A stretch of DNA of 64,000 nucleotides, taken from assembly GCF_024397975.1 (NCBI RefSeq), contig NZ_CP073745.1, forward strand, positions 763,501 through 827,500. Reading direction: 5' to 3'. Position numbers and translations under genes: made by a program. The notes under the pieces are model-generated. The model was not told the origin of the DNA. It made no database searches and was given only the letters and a program-made list of their open reading frames with translations. This stretch comes from Bacterioplanoides sp. SCSIO 12839. Its GTDB lineage: Bacteria; Pseudomonadota; Gammaproteobacteria; Pseudomonadales; Oceanobacteraceae. Below, one piece after another: positions 8,193 to 17,862 of this stretch (the stretch's first letter is position 1; every line of letters begins with the position of its first letter).

Positions 8193-10382
8193 ATGAATCA
8201 AAGGTCTGAACTAACCAGTCAGCCAGTGATTGAGGTGATCGATCTTTCTTATTACTGGAATATTATTCGCAGAAATCTAACGACTATTATTGCCTTATCT
8301 GCCGTTGTTACCATTATCACGGCACTGGTGGTTTTCTCGTTAACACCTAAATATGTTGCAACTACAACACTGCTGATTGAGGCAGAAGAAACCAACCTGC
8401 TATCCATCGAGGAAGTGTATGGTATCTCTTCAGATTCCAAAGAGTATTTTCTGACTCAATTTGAAATCCTGAAGTCGCGTGACATTGCCAGACGAGTTGT
8501 TGAAGGCCTCAATCTGATTGATAACCCTGAATTTAATCCCTTTCATCCAGCTACAGAAAAAGGCTTTAGTATTAAATCTCTGATCATTGATGAAGAGGAG
8601 CTTCCAGCCCCGGAAAAGATCATTAAGGTAACGATCGATAACTTTTGGAAGTCAATTACGATCTCTCCTGTCAGGAAGACACAACTGGTTAAGATATCGG
8701 TTGAAAGCCGGAACAAGGCCTTCACCGCAGAGGCAGCTAATGCGGTCGCGAATGCCTATATTGATAGCCAGTTGGAAGCAAAAGTAGGGTTGAACAACCA
8801 GGCTTCAGGTTGGTTGGGTGGCCGTTTAGGTGGGCTTAAAGAAAGGTTAGAAAAGTCAGAACAAGAGTTGCAGCAGTTTCGGGAAGCGAACAGTTTGGTC
8901 GATGCTGAAGGCGTAAATACCTTTTATCTTAAAGAATTAGAACGCATCACGGAGAAGTTGGTTGATGCTCGTAATAACCGCTCTAACATCGAAAGTACAT
9001 TTAAGCAGTTACAATCATTACCAAACCTGACCTATGAAAATCTGAGCGTACTGCCTGCAATTCTGAAGCACCCTTTGATTGTGCGTCTGCGTGAACAGGA
9101 GACGATTGCTGAGCTGAAGGTTTCTGAACTGAGTAAGCGTTATGGGCCCAAGCACCCGCGTATGATTGCAGCACAATCGGATGTAGATGCAGTAAAAGAC
9201 TCTGTATTAATTCAGATGAAGCGCATTGCTGACGGTATTGAACAGGATTATCTGGTGGCTAAAACTCAGGAGCAATCACTTGAGCAGTCATTCCAGAACA
9301 TTAAGAAAAAGATACAGCAACTGAATCGCAAAGAGTTTGAGCTGAATGAGTACACTCGTGAAGTGCAGGCGAATCGATCTTTATATGATGCTTTTTTTAA
9401 TCGTGTACGTGAAACATCAGCGACAGGTGGTTTGCAAACGGCGAATGCACGTATCGTTGACCCGGCAGTTTTACCGGATTTCCCAGTAAAACCGAAGAAA
9501 AAATTAATTGTTGCTCTGGCGATGGTAGCCAGCTTTATGTTTGGTATTGCATTGGTCTTTCTTAAAGATGCGCTTGATGCGACGATTAAAAACAGTGACG
9601 ACGTTACGAAGAAGTTATCGACCTCCATTGTTGGCTTAATACCATTTGTAAAGCTGGATAAAAAACTAGCTGAAGACTCTGTTAACCATATGGCCAAAGC
9701 TTACATCAGCGATCGACATGTCGGTTTTTCAGAATCCGTTCGTACACTGCGGACCAGTCTGGCACTGGCATCGTTACAATCGCCGCATAAGGTGCTGTTG
9801 TTTACTTCTTCAGTGCCTGGTGAAGGCAAAACGACGACTTCATTGAATCTGGCTGCGGCTTATGGTCAGGTGGAAAAAGTATTATTAATTGATGCGGATA
9901 TGCGCCGGCCAACGGTGGCTAAACAATTGCAAATGGCTGCGGCGGCACCTGGTTTATCCAATGCTATTCTTGATGTCGAGCAGCTGGATAATAGTATTCA
10001 TCATTTTGATGATCTCAATATTGATGTCATGCCTGCCGGAGTATTACCGCCTAACCCTCTGGAACTGCTGTCTTCTCCAGCCTTTGCTGAATTGTTAGAT
10101 CGCTTAAAGCGGCGTTACCAACGCATTATTATTGACTCCGCACCGATGCAAATTGTCAGTGACGCTTTGTACTTGTCGACACTGGTGGATGGCACTGTGT
10201 ATGTGATCAAAGCAGACTCTACCAAGGATAAATACGTCAAAGGTGGAGTAGAGCGCCTGCAGCAGGCCAATGCCAATGTATTAGGTGTGGTGTTGAATCA
10301 GGTGGATGTTGAAAAAGAAGCGCGCTACGGCGATTATCAGGGTGGTTACTACAGCCAGTATGGTTATACCTCTGAAGCGTAA
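8193..10382 (+). CDS. Wzz/BY-kinase fusion (Wzc/VpsO-type chain-length regulator)
   Basis: 729 aa inner-membrane polysaccharide co-polymerase. It has a Wzz domain with a first membrane segment near residues 30-52, a long periplasmic coiled-coil part (EKSEQELQQFREANSLV), a second segment near 430-450 and a cytoplasmic tyrosine-kinase domain. Walker A is SVPGEGKTT and Walker A' is LLIDADMRRP. The C-terminus holds a tyrosine cluster (RYGDYQGGYYSQYGYTSEA), the usual autophosphorylation tail. It controls chain length and gates export together with the OPX protein. Its last 23 bases overlap the next gene. Confidence 0.95.
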   Translation: MNQRSELTSQPVIEVIDLSYYWNIIRRNLTTIIALSAVVTIITALVVFSLTPKYVATTTLLIEAEETNLLSIEEVYGISSDSKEYFLTQFEILKSRDIARRVVEGLNLIDNPEFNPFHPATEKGFSIKSLIIDEEELPAPEKIIKVTIDNFWKSITISPVRKTQLVKISVESRNKAFTAEAANAVANAYIDSQLEAKVGLNNQASGWLGGRLGGLKERLEKSEQELQQFREANSLVDAEGVNTFYLKELERITEKLVDARNNRSNIESTFKQLQSLPNLTYENLSVLPAILKHPLIVRLREQETIAELKVSELSKRYGPKHPRMIAAQSDVDAVKDSVLIQMKRIADGIEQDYLVAKTQEQSLEQSFQNIKKKIQQLNRKEFELNEYTREVQANRSLYDAFFNRVRETSATGGLQTANARIVDPAVLPDFPVKPKKKLIVALAMVASFMFGIALVFLKDALDATIKNSDDVTKKLSTSIVGLIPFVKLDKKLAEDSVNHMAKAYISDRHVGFSESVRTLRTSLALASLQSPHKVLLFTSSVPGEGKTTTSLNLAAAYGQVEKVLLIDADMRRPTVAKQLQMAAAAPGLSNAILDVEQLDNSIHHFDDLNIDVMPAGVLPPNPLELLSSPAFAELLDRLKRRYQRIIIDSAPMQIVSDALYLSTLVDGTVYVIKADSTKDKYVKGGVERLQQANANVLGVVLNQVDVEKEARYGDYQGGYYSQYGYTSEA

Positions 10383-10983
10383 TGCCAATCGGCTGATCAA
10401 TCTCGCTTTGGTTAGCCTGGCATTGGTGTCGTGTTATGTATTTGTTGTGGCTTCTTTAAGGTCACTGGGCGATCAAAGACCCGTGACCGCCGATGATAAT
10501 ATCTGGCTTATCGCTGCTGACCAGCTGGCAATCAATAACCCGGATGTATCTGCCAGCCTTGCTTATTATCAGCGTCAACAAGCATTTTATTATGAGTCTG
10601 AACAACGTCAGCAATTGCTGCGCTCATCACTCAATCATTGGCAGAAAGCCTCAGCTTTGCGGCCGTTATGGCCGTACTACCAGCTTGGCGCGCTTGATAT
10701 CGAGGTCATACTCGATCAGCCTGCTGCGCAAATCCAGTCACGCATTACATGGGTTATCAGCCTGACTCCTAATGAACGAGGTCTGGATAAATCGTTGTTG
10801 GAGCTAGCAGTCTTTTCCTGGGAAAAGTTAACGCAGGGGCAAAAAGATTGGATGTTAAAGCGCTTAAAACTGCTAAATCACAGCGAGTTGCTATTTGTCC
10901 TTGAAGCGGCAGAAAAGGTAAATAAAAAGGCGCTGTTATGCGCCTATTTGCCGTTTACGAAAATACGTCGCTACTGTCGCTAA
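10360..10983 (+). CDS. VpsP-like polysaccharide biosynthesis protein
   Basis: 207 aa from ATG 10360, overlapping the kinase gene by 23 bases in another frame; codons further upstream are open but only read through kinase sequence. One N-terminal membrane segment (LINLALVSLALVSCYVFVV) is followed by a periplasmic, alpha-helical part with LNHWQKASALRPLWPYY, which looks like a TPR-type helix pair. Small proteins like this follow the chain-length kinase in vps-type clusters. Their molecular function is unknown. The last codons run through a hairpin at 10926-10947. Confidence 0.65.
   Translation: MVIPLKRNANRLINLALVSLALVSCYVFVVASLRSLGDQRPVTADDNIWLIAADQLAINNPDVSASLAYYQRQQAFYYESEQRQQLLRSSLNHWQKASALRPLWPYYQLGALDIEVILDQPAAQIQSRITWVISLTPNERGLDKSLLELAVFSWEKLTQGQKDWMLKRLKLLNHSELLFVLEAAEKVNKKALLCAYLPFTKIRRYCR
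10926..10950 (+). terminator. Hairpin at the end of the polysaccharide operon
   Basis: AGGCGC (10928-10933) pairs with GCGCCT (10940-10945) around TGTTAT, flanked by an A-run and a weak T stretch (ATTTG). It lies inside the last codons of the VpsP-like gene and faces a convergent gene ending at 10997. The T tract is poor, so termination is probable rather than certain. Confidence 0.45.
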
Positions 10984-10996
10984 TACGTTTAGGCCG

Positions 10997-11797
10997 TTAG
11001 GGCTTACGAAACTTCAGCGTCATACGATCGCTTTCGCCAATCGCAAGAAATTTCTCTTTATCAACATCACCCAGTCGTAACGATGGTGGTAGCGTCCAAA
11101 CGCCTTTCGGGTGGTTTTTAGTATCTTTACTGTTCGCGTTCACTTCGGAACCCGCAATAAATTCAAACCCGGCTTTTTCGGCCAGTTCTTTTACATACGT
11201 TTCACTGACATAACCGGACTGAACCATTTTTTCGTAAGAAAATGAATCAGGCGCTCTGTGTTCTACCACACCCAGAATACCGCCGGATTTTAATGCCTTA
11301 AAGGCTGCATTAAAAACGGCTTGCTCCTGTTGGTTACGCATCCAGTTATGCACATTACGAAAGGTCAGTACTTTATCGGCACTGCCATCGTCAGCCATTT
11401 TCAGGTGTTTTGGCGGTTCCAGCTGAGTGATCTGGATATTGCCGTAACGCTCTGGTTTTGTCAGGAATTTGCTTTCGAATTCGCCGCGCAAACGGCGGAA
11501 AAAACCGACCTTGGAATCTGTTGGCCAATGAGCCGCAATCAGCTGACCATTATCTTTTAATAGTGGCGCCAGAATTTCGCTGTACCAGCCGCCACCGGGC
11601 CAGATCTCTACGACCGTATCGCTTGGTTTGATGTCAAAGAAGGCCAGGGTTTCTGCTGGGTGACGAAACTGATCCCGATTTCGCTGTTGCTCGCTGCGGT
11701 GGCTTTGGTCACCGATGTCCAAAGCCGTTGGTGCCTGCTGAGCCAGGCTGTTGCCAGATAAAACCAATGCGGCAGAGAGCAGAAGTGTCAGTTTCAT
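10997..11797 (-). CDS. Exported class I SAM-dependent methyltransferase
   Basis: 266 aa. The N-terminus MKLTLLLSAALVLSGNSLAQ is a clear signal peptide. The mature part is a methyltransferase fold (COG4798 type) with motif I VVEIWPGGGWYSEILAPLL, then LIAAHW and a late GGILGVVEHR. The mature protein should therefore be periplasmic, where S-adenosylmethionine is not known to be available. It may use another cofactor, or be structural rather than catalytic. It lies 21 bases after the LysR gene in the same direction, so the two may be co-transcribed. The substrate is unknown. Confidence 0.8.
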   Translation of the reverse strand: MKLTLLLSAALVLSGNSLAQQAPTALDIGDQSHRSEQQRNRDQFRHPAETLAFFDIKPSDTVVEIWPGGGWYSEILAPLLKDNGQLIAAHWPTDSKVGFFRRLRGEFESKFLTKPERYGNIQITQLEPPKHLKMADDGSADKVLTFRNVHNWMRNQQEQAVFNAAFKALKSGGILGVVEHRAPDSFSYEKMVQSGYVSETYVKELAEKAGFEFIAGSEVNANSKDTKNHPKGVWTLPPSLRLGDVDKEKFLAIGESDRMTLKFRKP

Positions 11798-11818
11798 GCC
11801 GGTACTCCTTGAGTCGTG

Positions 11819-12796
11819 TTATTGCAGAGAGATATTTTCCAGCTCTGATTGAGTAAGGCAGCGTCCGGCTTCACCTAACTCCACCTCCCATGGTGGGTTA
11901 GGGCGAACACTCTCAATCACAAAATCAACAAAACTGCGCACCTTCGCGGATAGGTGACGGTTGCTTGGATACAGAGCGTGAATCGGACTGTTTTCAAACG
12001 GCCAATCGCACAATACTGGTACCAGGTTGGTTGAGCGAATGCCTGAGGCGGCAATTAACATTGGCAGTGGGGCAATGCCAACACCGGATAAGGCCAAGGT
12101 GTAGAGGCTGGCGAAGTCATTCACCTGTAAGCGTGGTTTTACCTGAACCGTGGTTTCTTTTTCATCCGGGCCCACAAGGCTCCAGCTGGTCCACTCTGGG
12201 GTGGACAATAAGGTATGTTCGCTTAAGTCCTGTGGATGATTCGGTGTGCCATGGCGCTTCAGATATTCCGGGCTGGCACACAACATGGCGTGAACATCGC
12301 CTAAATGACGGCCAATTAACGATGAGTCTTCTAACTGGCCGATACGAAAGGCGATATCAATGCCTTCCTGTACAAGGTCGAGCTTTTGGTCGGATAACAC
12401 CATGTCGATTGAAACCTGTGGGTGTTGCTCCATGTAGTCGGCTACCAGACTGCTGAGTACCGTTGAACCAAACAGCACCGGTGCAGTGATACGCAAAGTA
12501 CCGGTGGGTGTGCTCTGCATTTGGGTGACTGCGATATTGGCTTCTTCGATTTCACTGAGAATTCGCGCACAGTGGTTGTAATAAGCATTGCCGGTATCGG
12601 TCAGGCGCAGGCTGCGCGTTGTACGTTGAATCAAGCGGATACCGAGGCGTTCCTCCAGCTGAGTAATTTTTCGGCTGACGGTCGATTTGGGCAATCCCAG
12701 GTTTTTAGCCGCACCTGTGAAACTGCCTGCTTCAACCACATGAACAAAAATGGCCATTTCGTTCAGGTCGAACTCTTCGCGTTTGCCGATCAGCAT
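11819..12796 (-). CDS. LysR-family transcriptional regulator
   Basis: 325 aa. The N-terminal winged helix-turn-helix is FVHVVEAGSFTGAAKNLGLPKSTVSRKITQLEERLG, here split for reading as FVHVVEAGSFTGAAK then NLGLPKSTVSRKI; a LysR substrate-binding domain follows (LRITAPVLFG, ALSGVGIAPLPML). Start ATG 12796 has GGAG eight bases upstream. It resembles the large group of LysR regulators that sit beside the genes they control. The neighbouring exported methyltransferase is a possible target but no evidence here proves it. The effector is unknown. Confidence 0.92.
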   Translation of the reverse strand: MLIGKREEFDLNEMAIFVHVVEAGSFTGAAKNLGLPKSTVSRKITQLEERLGIRLIQRTTRSLRLTDTGNAYYNHCARILSEIEEANIAVTQMQSTPTGTLRITAPVLFGSTVLSSLVADYMEQHPQVSIDMVLSDQKLDLVQEGIDIAFRIGQLEDSSLIGRHLGDVHAMLCASPEYLKRHGTPNHPQDLSEHTLLSTPEWTSWSLVGPDEKETTVQVKPRLQVNDFASLYTLALSGVGIAPLPMLIAASGIRSTNLVPVLCDWPFENSPIHALYPSNRHLSAKVRSFVDFVIESVRPNPPWEVELGEAGRCLTQSELENISLQ

Positions 12797-12960
12797 GATG
12801 GTGTCTCCGGTTCTTGCTTCAAAAACATAATATTTACAGTATGGGGATTAATTCGTAAAAATAAAGTTTTTGGAACAATTGGTGTTTTTACTTTGTTATT
12901 GATCCATAAAAATGTCGTTTGTCACTATCATATATGCCTGTTATGGAATAATGAGACATC

Positions 12961-15072
12961 TCAGAGCTTTGCTTTGATTCCAAACGAAACAATGGTGGGC
13001 AGATCGGTCACATCTTCGCGATTACTGTAGTCTGCTCCCTCATACTCGTAATCTACGACATTGCTTCTGCCATAAAGGTTCAGAATTTCGGCGTAAAAAT
13101 CCATTTCCCAGCGTTTGAAGACAAACGTACGGTCAGCACGCACATCCAACTTGTGATAAGCCGGTAAGCGTTCTGAGTTCAGGTCGCCATAGATAGGATT
13201 GTATAACGCCGGGTTATCTTCATCCTGCACAGCACCTTCCAGTGGAGTGATCAGCTGGCCACTTTGATAGCGCCATTTAAAGCCGATTTGCCAATCCCGG
13301 TTATATTGATAGTTAGCGACCGCATTGATGATGACGGGCTGGTCGTAGTTGTAACGAAAGCTGTCACCGGTGAGTTGATCTTTGCGCTCTGTCCGGGAAT
13401 ACGCAGCAGATAACCAGCCATACCATTGGTCGCTCAGATTTTTATTCACAAAAAATTCCGCTCCCCATGCCTTACCATTGGCATCGTTGGTGTAACGCGG
13501 CAGGTTATTGTATTGCTCGTCACTGAGTTCACTGTAGCGCGGGTCTTTGGGGGGGCGGCCAATAATGATGTCTTCCAGGGTTTTGTAATACAGTTCAACT
13601 TTCCAGAACAGTTCGCCGAGAAAAAAATCGTCTGACAGCGTATTTTCGAGCCCCAGTTCATAATGATCGGCGGTTGGCTGTTTTAACTCCGGATTACCAA
13701 ACTCTGGTGTGTAAGAACCAAAATTATCTGGCAGGATATGGTATTGGCCATAGCCGGAAGTGAACGCCCAGTTATTCGTGAATTCCCAGCGGCTGTTCAG
13801 TTTGGGTTCGATAAAGTCTTGCTCGGTATAATCGTCGGTGGATAACAAAATACCGGAGCTGAGTGTCCAGTTGGGAGTGACCGACCAGACATCCGTCAGG
13901 TTGGCATACCAGGTTTTAACAACCGGTTTACCCGAGCCACTGATGGTTTCAGTGCCATCGATAATGCGGCAATCTGGCTCAAATTCATCACAAGGTGGCG
14001 CATCAAAGCGGCCTTTATAGCCGATATGCGCCTCGTCGTATTCCAGCCCCCATTGCAGTTCGTGATCAATATGAATCGGATAACTGAATTGTGAACGCAG
14101 ATTGTATGAGTTGACCTTCACATCAATACGGTTATCAAAACCGATACCAAAGGCAAACTTCTCTTCCAGTTGCGACAAGCCAATCTTGTGGCTCAGGCCG
14201 GAGTCATACAATTTATCCCAGACAACCCCCTGACTATTAAAGAAGGCCTCAAATTGCAGGCCACCTTCAAGACCCGGATCTTGCAATACTTCGTCGGAAT
14301 CGTCAGCGAATAACAATCCCCCTTTATCGCGTGCGCCAATAATCTGCACGCTCAGGGTTTCGGTATCATTAATCCGCCAGCTGTATTTACCCTGATAATC
14401 GTAAAATTCCGGTACCGTGGTGAATTCAAAGTCTTCTTCATCAAGAAAGTTTTCGATGTAATACTGGAACAAACTCTGGCGGGCAGAAAAATAAAAGGCC
14501 TGATCATCGGTGATCTGATTTTCAACAAAAATGCCGGCTTTTAATAAGCTGAGATCTAAAACCAGCTGATCGCGGTCCTGATAGGGTAAGCGGGAGTCGG
14601 CATCAATCACAGCGCCGGTGGCATTGTTGTATTCACTGCCAAACGCTGCCGCTTCCAGTTTAAAACCTTCGACCACGTTATCATTCAAAATACTGCTGCT
14701 ATCGAGGTGGAAGATATAACCCACCGGTAAAAAGTCGACGATATAGGCATTATCGGCAGGGGATGAACCACGTACTGCCGGTTCGGAGCGGTTACCATTG
14801 CCAAATACCACGCCGGGTAAGCTTTCAATGGCTCTGAGTGGGTCATTGCCTGCACCTGGCACTTTAAGTAGTTTGTCGGCACTGATGGTATCCAGCGTAT
14901 CTTCTTCACCCTGAATACTGACGGTTTCCAGATTGACGGTTTCCGGGTTGACAGTGCCCTGGCTGCTGTCTTCGGGAGGAGCGGTTTCCGCATAACTGGC
15001 TACGGATAACGAACCTGCTAATAAATACATCCCTGAATATTTGATAAAACGATGGGTACGAAACAATTTCAT
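12961..15072 (-). CDS. TonB-dependent outer-membrane receptor
   Basis: 703 aa. A signal peptide (cut near SYA-ET) precedes an acidic spacer, a likely TonB box (ETVSIQGEE), the plug domain (LRAIESLPGVVFGNGN, AVRGSSPADNAYIVDFLPV) and a large barrel with many aromatic strands. The C-terminus ends in KAKL rather than the usual aromatic residue. The ligand cannot be told from sequence. It starts 40 bases after the exported-protein gene that ends the lipid operon, so it may be the last gene of the light island. A separate promoter cannot be ruled out. Confidence 0.88.
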   Translation of the reverse strand: MKLFRTHRFIKYSGMYLLAGSLSVASYAETAPPEDSSQGTVNPETVNLETVSIQGEEDTLDTISADKLLKVPGAGNDPLRAIESLPGVVFGNGNRSEPAVRGSSPADNAYIVDFLPVGYIFHLDSSSILNDNVVEGFKLEAAAFGSEYNNATGAVIDADSRLPYQDRDQLVLDLSLLKAGIFVENQITDDQAFYFSARQSLFQYYIENFLDEEDFEFTTVPEFYDYQGKYSWRINDTETLSVQIIGARDKGGLLFADDSDEVLQDPGLEGGLQFEAFFNSQGVVWDKLYDSGLSHKIGLSQLEEKFAFGIGFDNRIDVKVNSYNLRSQFSYPIHIDHELQWGLEYDEAHIGYKGRFDAPPCDEFEPDCRIIDGTETISGSGKPVVKTWYANLTDVWSVTPNWTLSSGILLSTDDYTEQDFIEPKLNSRWEFTNNWAFTSGYGQYHILPDNFGSYTPEFGNPELKQPTADHYELGLENTLSDDFFLGELFWKVELYYKTLEDIIIGRPPKDPRYSELSDEQYNNLPRYTNDANGKAWGAEFFVNKNLSDQWYGWLSAAYSRTERKDQLTGDSFRYNYDQPVIINAVANYQYNRDWQIGFKWRYQSGQLITPLEGAVQDEDNPALYNPIYGDLNSERLPAYHKLDVRADRTFVFKRWEMDFYAEILNLYGRSNVVDYEYEGADYSNREDVTDLPTIVSFGIKAKL

Positions 15073-15112
15073 AACACTTCCCTATGGCAGCCAGTCATGG
15101 TCAATAATGCCA

Positions 15113-15964
15113 TCAGTTTGCCTCACCTGGCTGAACAGCTGATGAATGGACAGAATTAATCGCTGTTGAAGGTGAAGACGGCTCATAATAATGATAGCGA
15201 ATATCCACCTCCTGACCATCGCCATTCTTATCCTGAATATTACTCAAACCACGATAACGCATCAGGCGCTGAGTGTTGCGATCGTATTCCAGTTTAATCG
15301 GAGACATCAACCAGGATAATAAGGACGAACGCAATGTCATCTCCAGTTTGAGATTGGTTGCATCCGATTGTTCTGGGTTTTGCGCTTCAACTTCAAAATT
15401 AACACTGGTTTGTCGCGCGACAGAGGCAAAGCTGAAAGGAATGGTTTTTCCAGCCAGTAAGGCATCCCAATGCTGGCGAATAAAATCATCAAAGCCTGCA
15501 TCAATCACCAGTTCATAATCAAATTCGGTTAACTGAGTTTGTTCAGTTTCCTGGTTTTCCGTCAGGATTAAAGTGAGGGTGTTAGTGTTGCTCGTTTCCG
15601 TACTTTTTGCCTCTTCCCTATAATCCGTGCGAAAATCTGTCAGAATAAAATCTGGCTGTGTAGGCGAGCTAAGATACCAGTTTTCTTTGCTGGCGATTAA
15701 CTCTCCCTCGGCCGAATAATAATTAACCTGACGTTTTACCGGCTTCCCTGCTTGTAATAATAAACGATGTTCTTCCCGGTAGAGCAGGGTATTCGAGCTG
15801 TTTGAACTGCCGAGTAAATACGCTTCACCAACATAACTGATTTCTGACGATTTCAGGGGCTCTGACAAGTTCTGTGCAGCAAATGCAATAACAGAACTGC
15901 CGGTAAAAAGTAACGCTATAAACAAATGATTAATAAGCGCCATTAGCCGATTAAATAGAGCCAT
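15113..15964 (-). CDS. Uncharacterised exported protein of the lipid operon
   Basis: 283 aa from ATG 15964; earlier codons are open but encode a cysteine-rich stretch without a signal peptide. The N-terminus (LMALINHLFIALLFTGSSVIAFAA) is a signal peptide. The mature part is beta-rich (YVGEAYLLGSSN, YREEHRLLLQAG, VKRQVNYYSAEGELIA), like a substrate-carrying lipocalin or LolA-type fold, but I do not recognise the family. It overlaps the DUF2878 gene by 14 bases and so is co-translated with it. Residue pattern and context suggest a periplasmic lipid- or pigment-handling role, as inference only. Confidence 0.7.
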   Translation of the reverse strand: MALFNRLMALINHLFIALLFTGSSVIAFAAQNLSEPLKSSEISYVGEAYLLGSSNSSNTLLYREEHRLLLQAGKPVKRQVNYYSAEGELIASKENWYLSSPTQPDFILTDFRTDYREEAKSTETSNTNTLTLILTENQETEQTQLTEFDYELVIDAGFDDFIRQHWDALLAGKTIPFSFASVARQTSVNFEVEAQNPEQSDATNLKLEMTLRSSLLSWLMSPIKLEYDRNTQRLMRYRGLSNIQDKNGDGQEVDIRYHYYEPSSPSTAINSVHSSAVQPGEAN

Positions 15965-16496
15965 CAGCAGCCTCCGTTTTTTGTAATTGCACGCACACCG
16001 CCAACAACAGCAGGCTCCAGAATAAGCTGATTGCAATCAAGGCATTCATCGTCACGGAGACGGCCCCCAGTTGATGACCCAGGTAATAACTCCAGGGTGC
16101 CCCTAATGCTCCAAATAACACAGCAACCATAGGTCTTTTCAGCAATCCGACCATGGAATGTCGCACGGTTGATGCAAAGGCCAGCCATAGCGCCATTAAC
16201 CAGAAAGGAATCGTGACCCCAGATGGCTGAGGGAAAACAATCCATTCAATCTGCATAAGTACCGTATCGAATAAAATGCCCAGGCTGATCAAGGGCAAAA
16301 CCAGACGCATTTCATCCAGTAACTGATTTTGCTCAACAATCCAGCCTGCATGAACCACCACCAGAAGCAGCAGTGCGGCTAATGCCCACTGGTTGCCTCC
16401 AACCACACAGGCCAGCCAGCAGAGCTGAAACAGCACGATATTAATAACGGTTTTCAACCAGCTGTTGTTGTGCATTACTTGTTGAATGGATGGCAT
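15951..16496 (-). CDS. DUF2878-type membrane protein
   Basis: 181 aa with about five to six membrane segments. The spaced pattern of W, H and E residues (VVHAGWIVEQNQLLDEM, GILFDTVL, then APWSYYLGHQLGAV) matches the DUF2878 family, which occurs beside Cfa, DUF1365 and amine-oxidase genes in other gammaproteobacteria. I chose ATG 16496 because AGGAG stands seven bases upstream; a TTG at 16517 would also be in frame. Its function is not known. Confidence 0.72.
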   Translation of the reverse strand: MPSIQQVMHNNSWLKTVINIVLFQLCWLACVVGGNQWALAALLLLVVVHAGWIVEQNQLLDEMRLVLPLISLGILFDTVLMQIEWIVFPQPSGVTIPFWLMALWLAFASTVRHSMVGLLKRPMVAVLFGALGAPWSYYLGHQLGAVSVTMNALIAISLFWSLLLLAVCVQLQKTEAADGSI

Positions 16497-16533
16497 ACAT
16501 CGGCTCCTACTCGTCAACGATATTCAATAGCCT

Positions 16534-17862
16534 TTATTGTTTGAGCTGTCCCAGAACTGTGTCCCGGCGATTTAATGGCTTAGCGAACATCAGCTGTACA
16601 TCTCCAATGACACGTTCGGCAAAGCCACCTTCACAATAAGCAAAGTAGAAATCCCATAAGCGAATAAAGGTATCGTCATAACCCAGCGCTTTAATCGCCT
16701 CCTGATTGTCCAGAAAGCGCTCACGCCATTTTGCCAGTGTCAGGGCATAGTGCGGGGTGATGTCTTCCATATGGGTCATTTTCATATCTGATGCCTGAGT
16801 CACCGCTCCCTGAATGGCGGTTACACAAGGAATAAAGCTGCCGGGGAAAATATAACGCTTAATAAAATCGACTTCGGTTTTGGCTTGTTCGTATCGTTGG
16901 TCGTCAATGGTAATGGCCTGAATTAATGCAACGCCATCGGCCTTTAATAAGCGACTACAGGCTTCAATGTAGGTGTTCAGAAATTGGTAACCCACGGCTT
17001 CAATCATTTCAATCGAAACCAGTTTGTCGAATTGCCCCTCTCGTTCGTCTGCCAGCAAACGGTAGTCTTGCTTTAACAGAGTAATTTTATCTTCCAGACC
17101 TTCTGCCCGAACTTTTTCCTGAGCCCAGGCGAACTGTTCTTCGGAGATGGTGGTGGTGGTTACTTTACAGCCGTAATGTTTGGCGGCATGAATGGCCATA
17201 GAACCCCAACCGGTGCCAATTTCCACCAAATGATCTTCTTCTTTCAGGTCGAGCTTCTGACAGATACGGTCCAGTTTATACACCGAGGCCTGTTCCATGG
17301 TGGCATCGGCCGTTGGAAAAATACCACTGGAGTACATCATAGTAGGGTCAAGGAATAACTCAAACATATCGTTACCCAAATCGTAATGGGCAGCGATATT
17401 GCGCTTGGAACCTTTTTCAGTATTTTTGTTCAGCTGGTGGAAAAACTGTAACGCCAGTTTACCCACATTGGCCCAACCACCATCAATCTGATCCACCACG
17501 TCTTTGTTTAATGCCAGTACCCGAATAACCATGGGTAAATCCGGACTGCTCCAGTCATGAGTCATATAAGCTTCACCAGCGCCAACACTGCCGTATAAAG
17601 CGATATTGCGATACGCCTCATAGTCATGAATGGTGATGCTGGCATGATGGCTTTGGGCTGAAGCAAAATTTGTTGAGTCTGTTTGTTCGGGCTGGCCAAA
17701 ATGAAAACTCTGATCACCTTCAACAATCGTCAAACTGCCGGTATGGAGTTTTTCCAGTGTGTTAAATAATCCCTGGCGACACAGGCGGTCCAGCCAATGC
17801 ATTTTTTTATTGTCTATTGACGATGACTTTAAAGATGACGGCTTTAAGGCTAATGGTTTCAT
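16534..17862 (-). CDS. cfa: Cyclopropane-fatty-acid-type phospholipid methyltransferase
   Basis: 442 aa. It transfers a methyl(ene) group from SAM to double bonds of membrane phospholipid acyl chains. The family region [16 protein letters not shown] and [11 protein letters not shown] motif [15 protein letters not shown] and [13 protein letters not shown] are intact. It overlaps DUF1365 by four bases. Two roles are possible. One is true cyclopropane synthase. The other is a UfaM-like methylase making the precursor of furan fatty acids, which quench singlet oxygen. The photolyase-containing operon favours the second, but sequence alone does not decide. Confidence 0.92.
   Translation of the reverse strand: MKPLALKPSSLKSSSIDNKKMHWLDRLCRQGLFNTLEKLHTGSLTIVEGDQSFHFGQPEQTDSTNFASAQSHHASITIHDYEAYRNIALYGSVGAGEAYMTHDWSSPDLPMVIRVLALNKDVVDQIDGGWANVGKLALQFFHQLNKNTEKGSKRNIAAHYDLGNDMFELFLDPTMMYSSGIFPTADATMEQASVYKLDRICQKLDLKEEDHLVEIGTGWGSMAIHAAKHYGCKVTTTTISEEQFAWAQEKVRAEGLEDKITLLKQDYRLLADEREGQFDKLVSIEMIEAVGYQFLNTYIEACSRLLKADGVALIQAITIDDQRYEQAKTEVDFIKRYIFPGSFIPCVTAIQGAVTQASDMKMTHMEDITPHYALTLAKWRERFLDNQEAIKALGYDDTFIRLWDFYFAYCEGGFAERVIGDVQLMFAKPLNRRDTVLGQLKQ

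Noticed and set aside
4484..10983. Calling this cluster orthologous vpsL-Q
   Set aside because: Order and protein types agree as I remember them, but the VanZ-like gene is in another place and identity could not be tested, so no vps symbols were given.
12797..12960. LysR control of the TonB receptor
   Set aside because: Both are on the minus strand, so the gap is the LysR promoter and the 3' end of the receptor, not a shared divergent control region.
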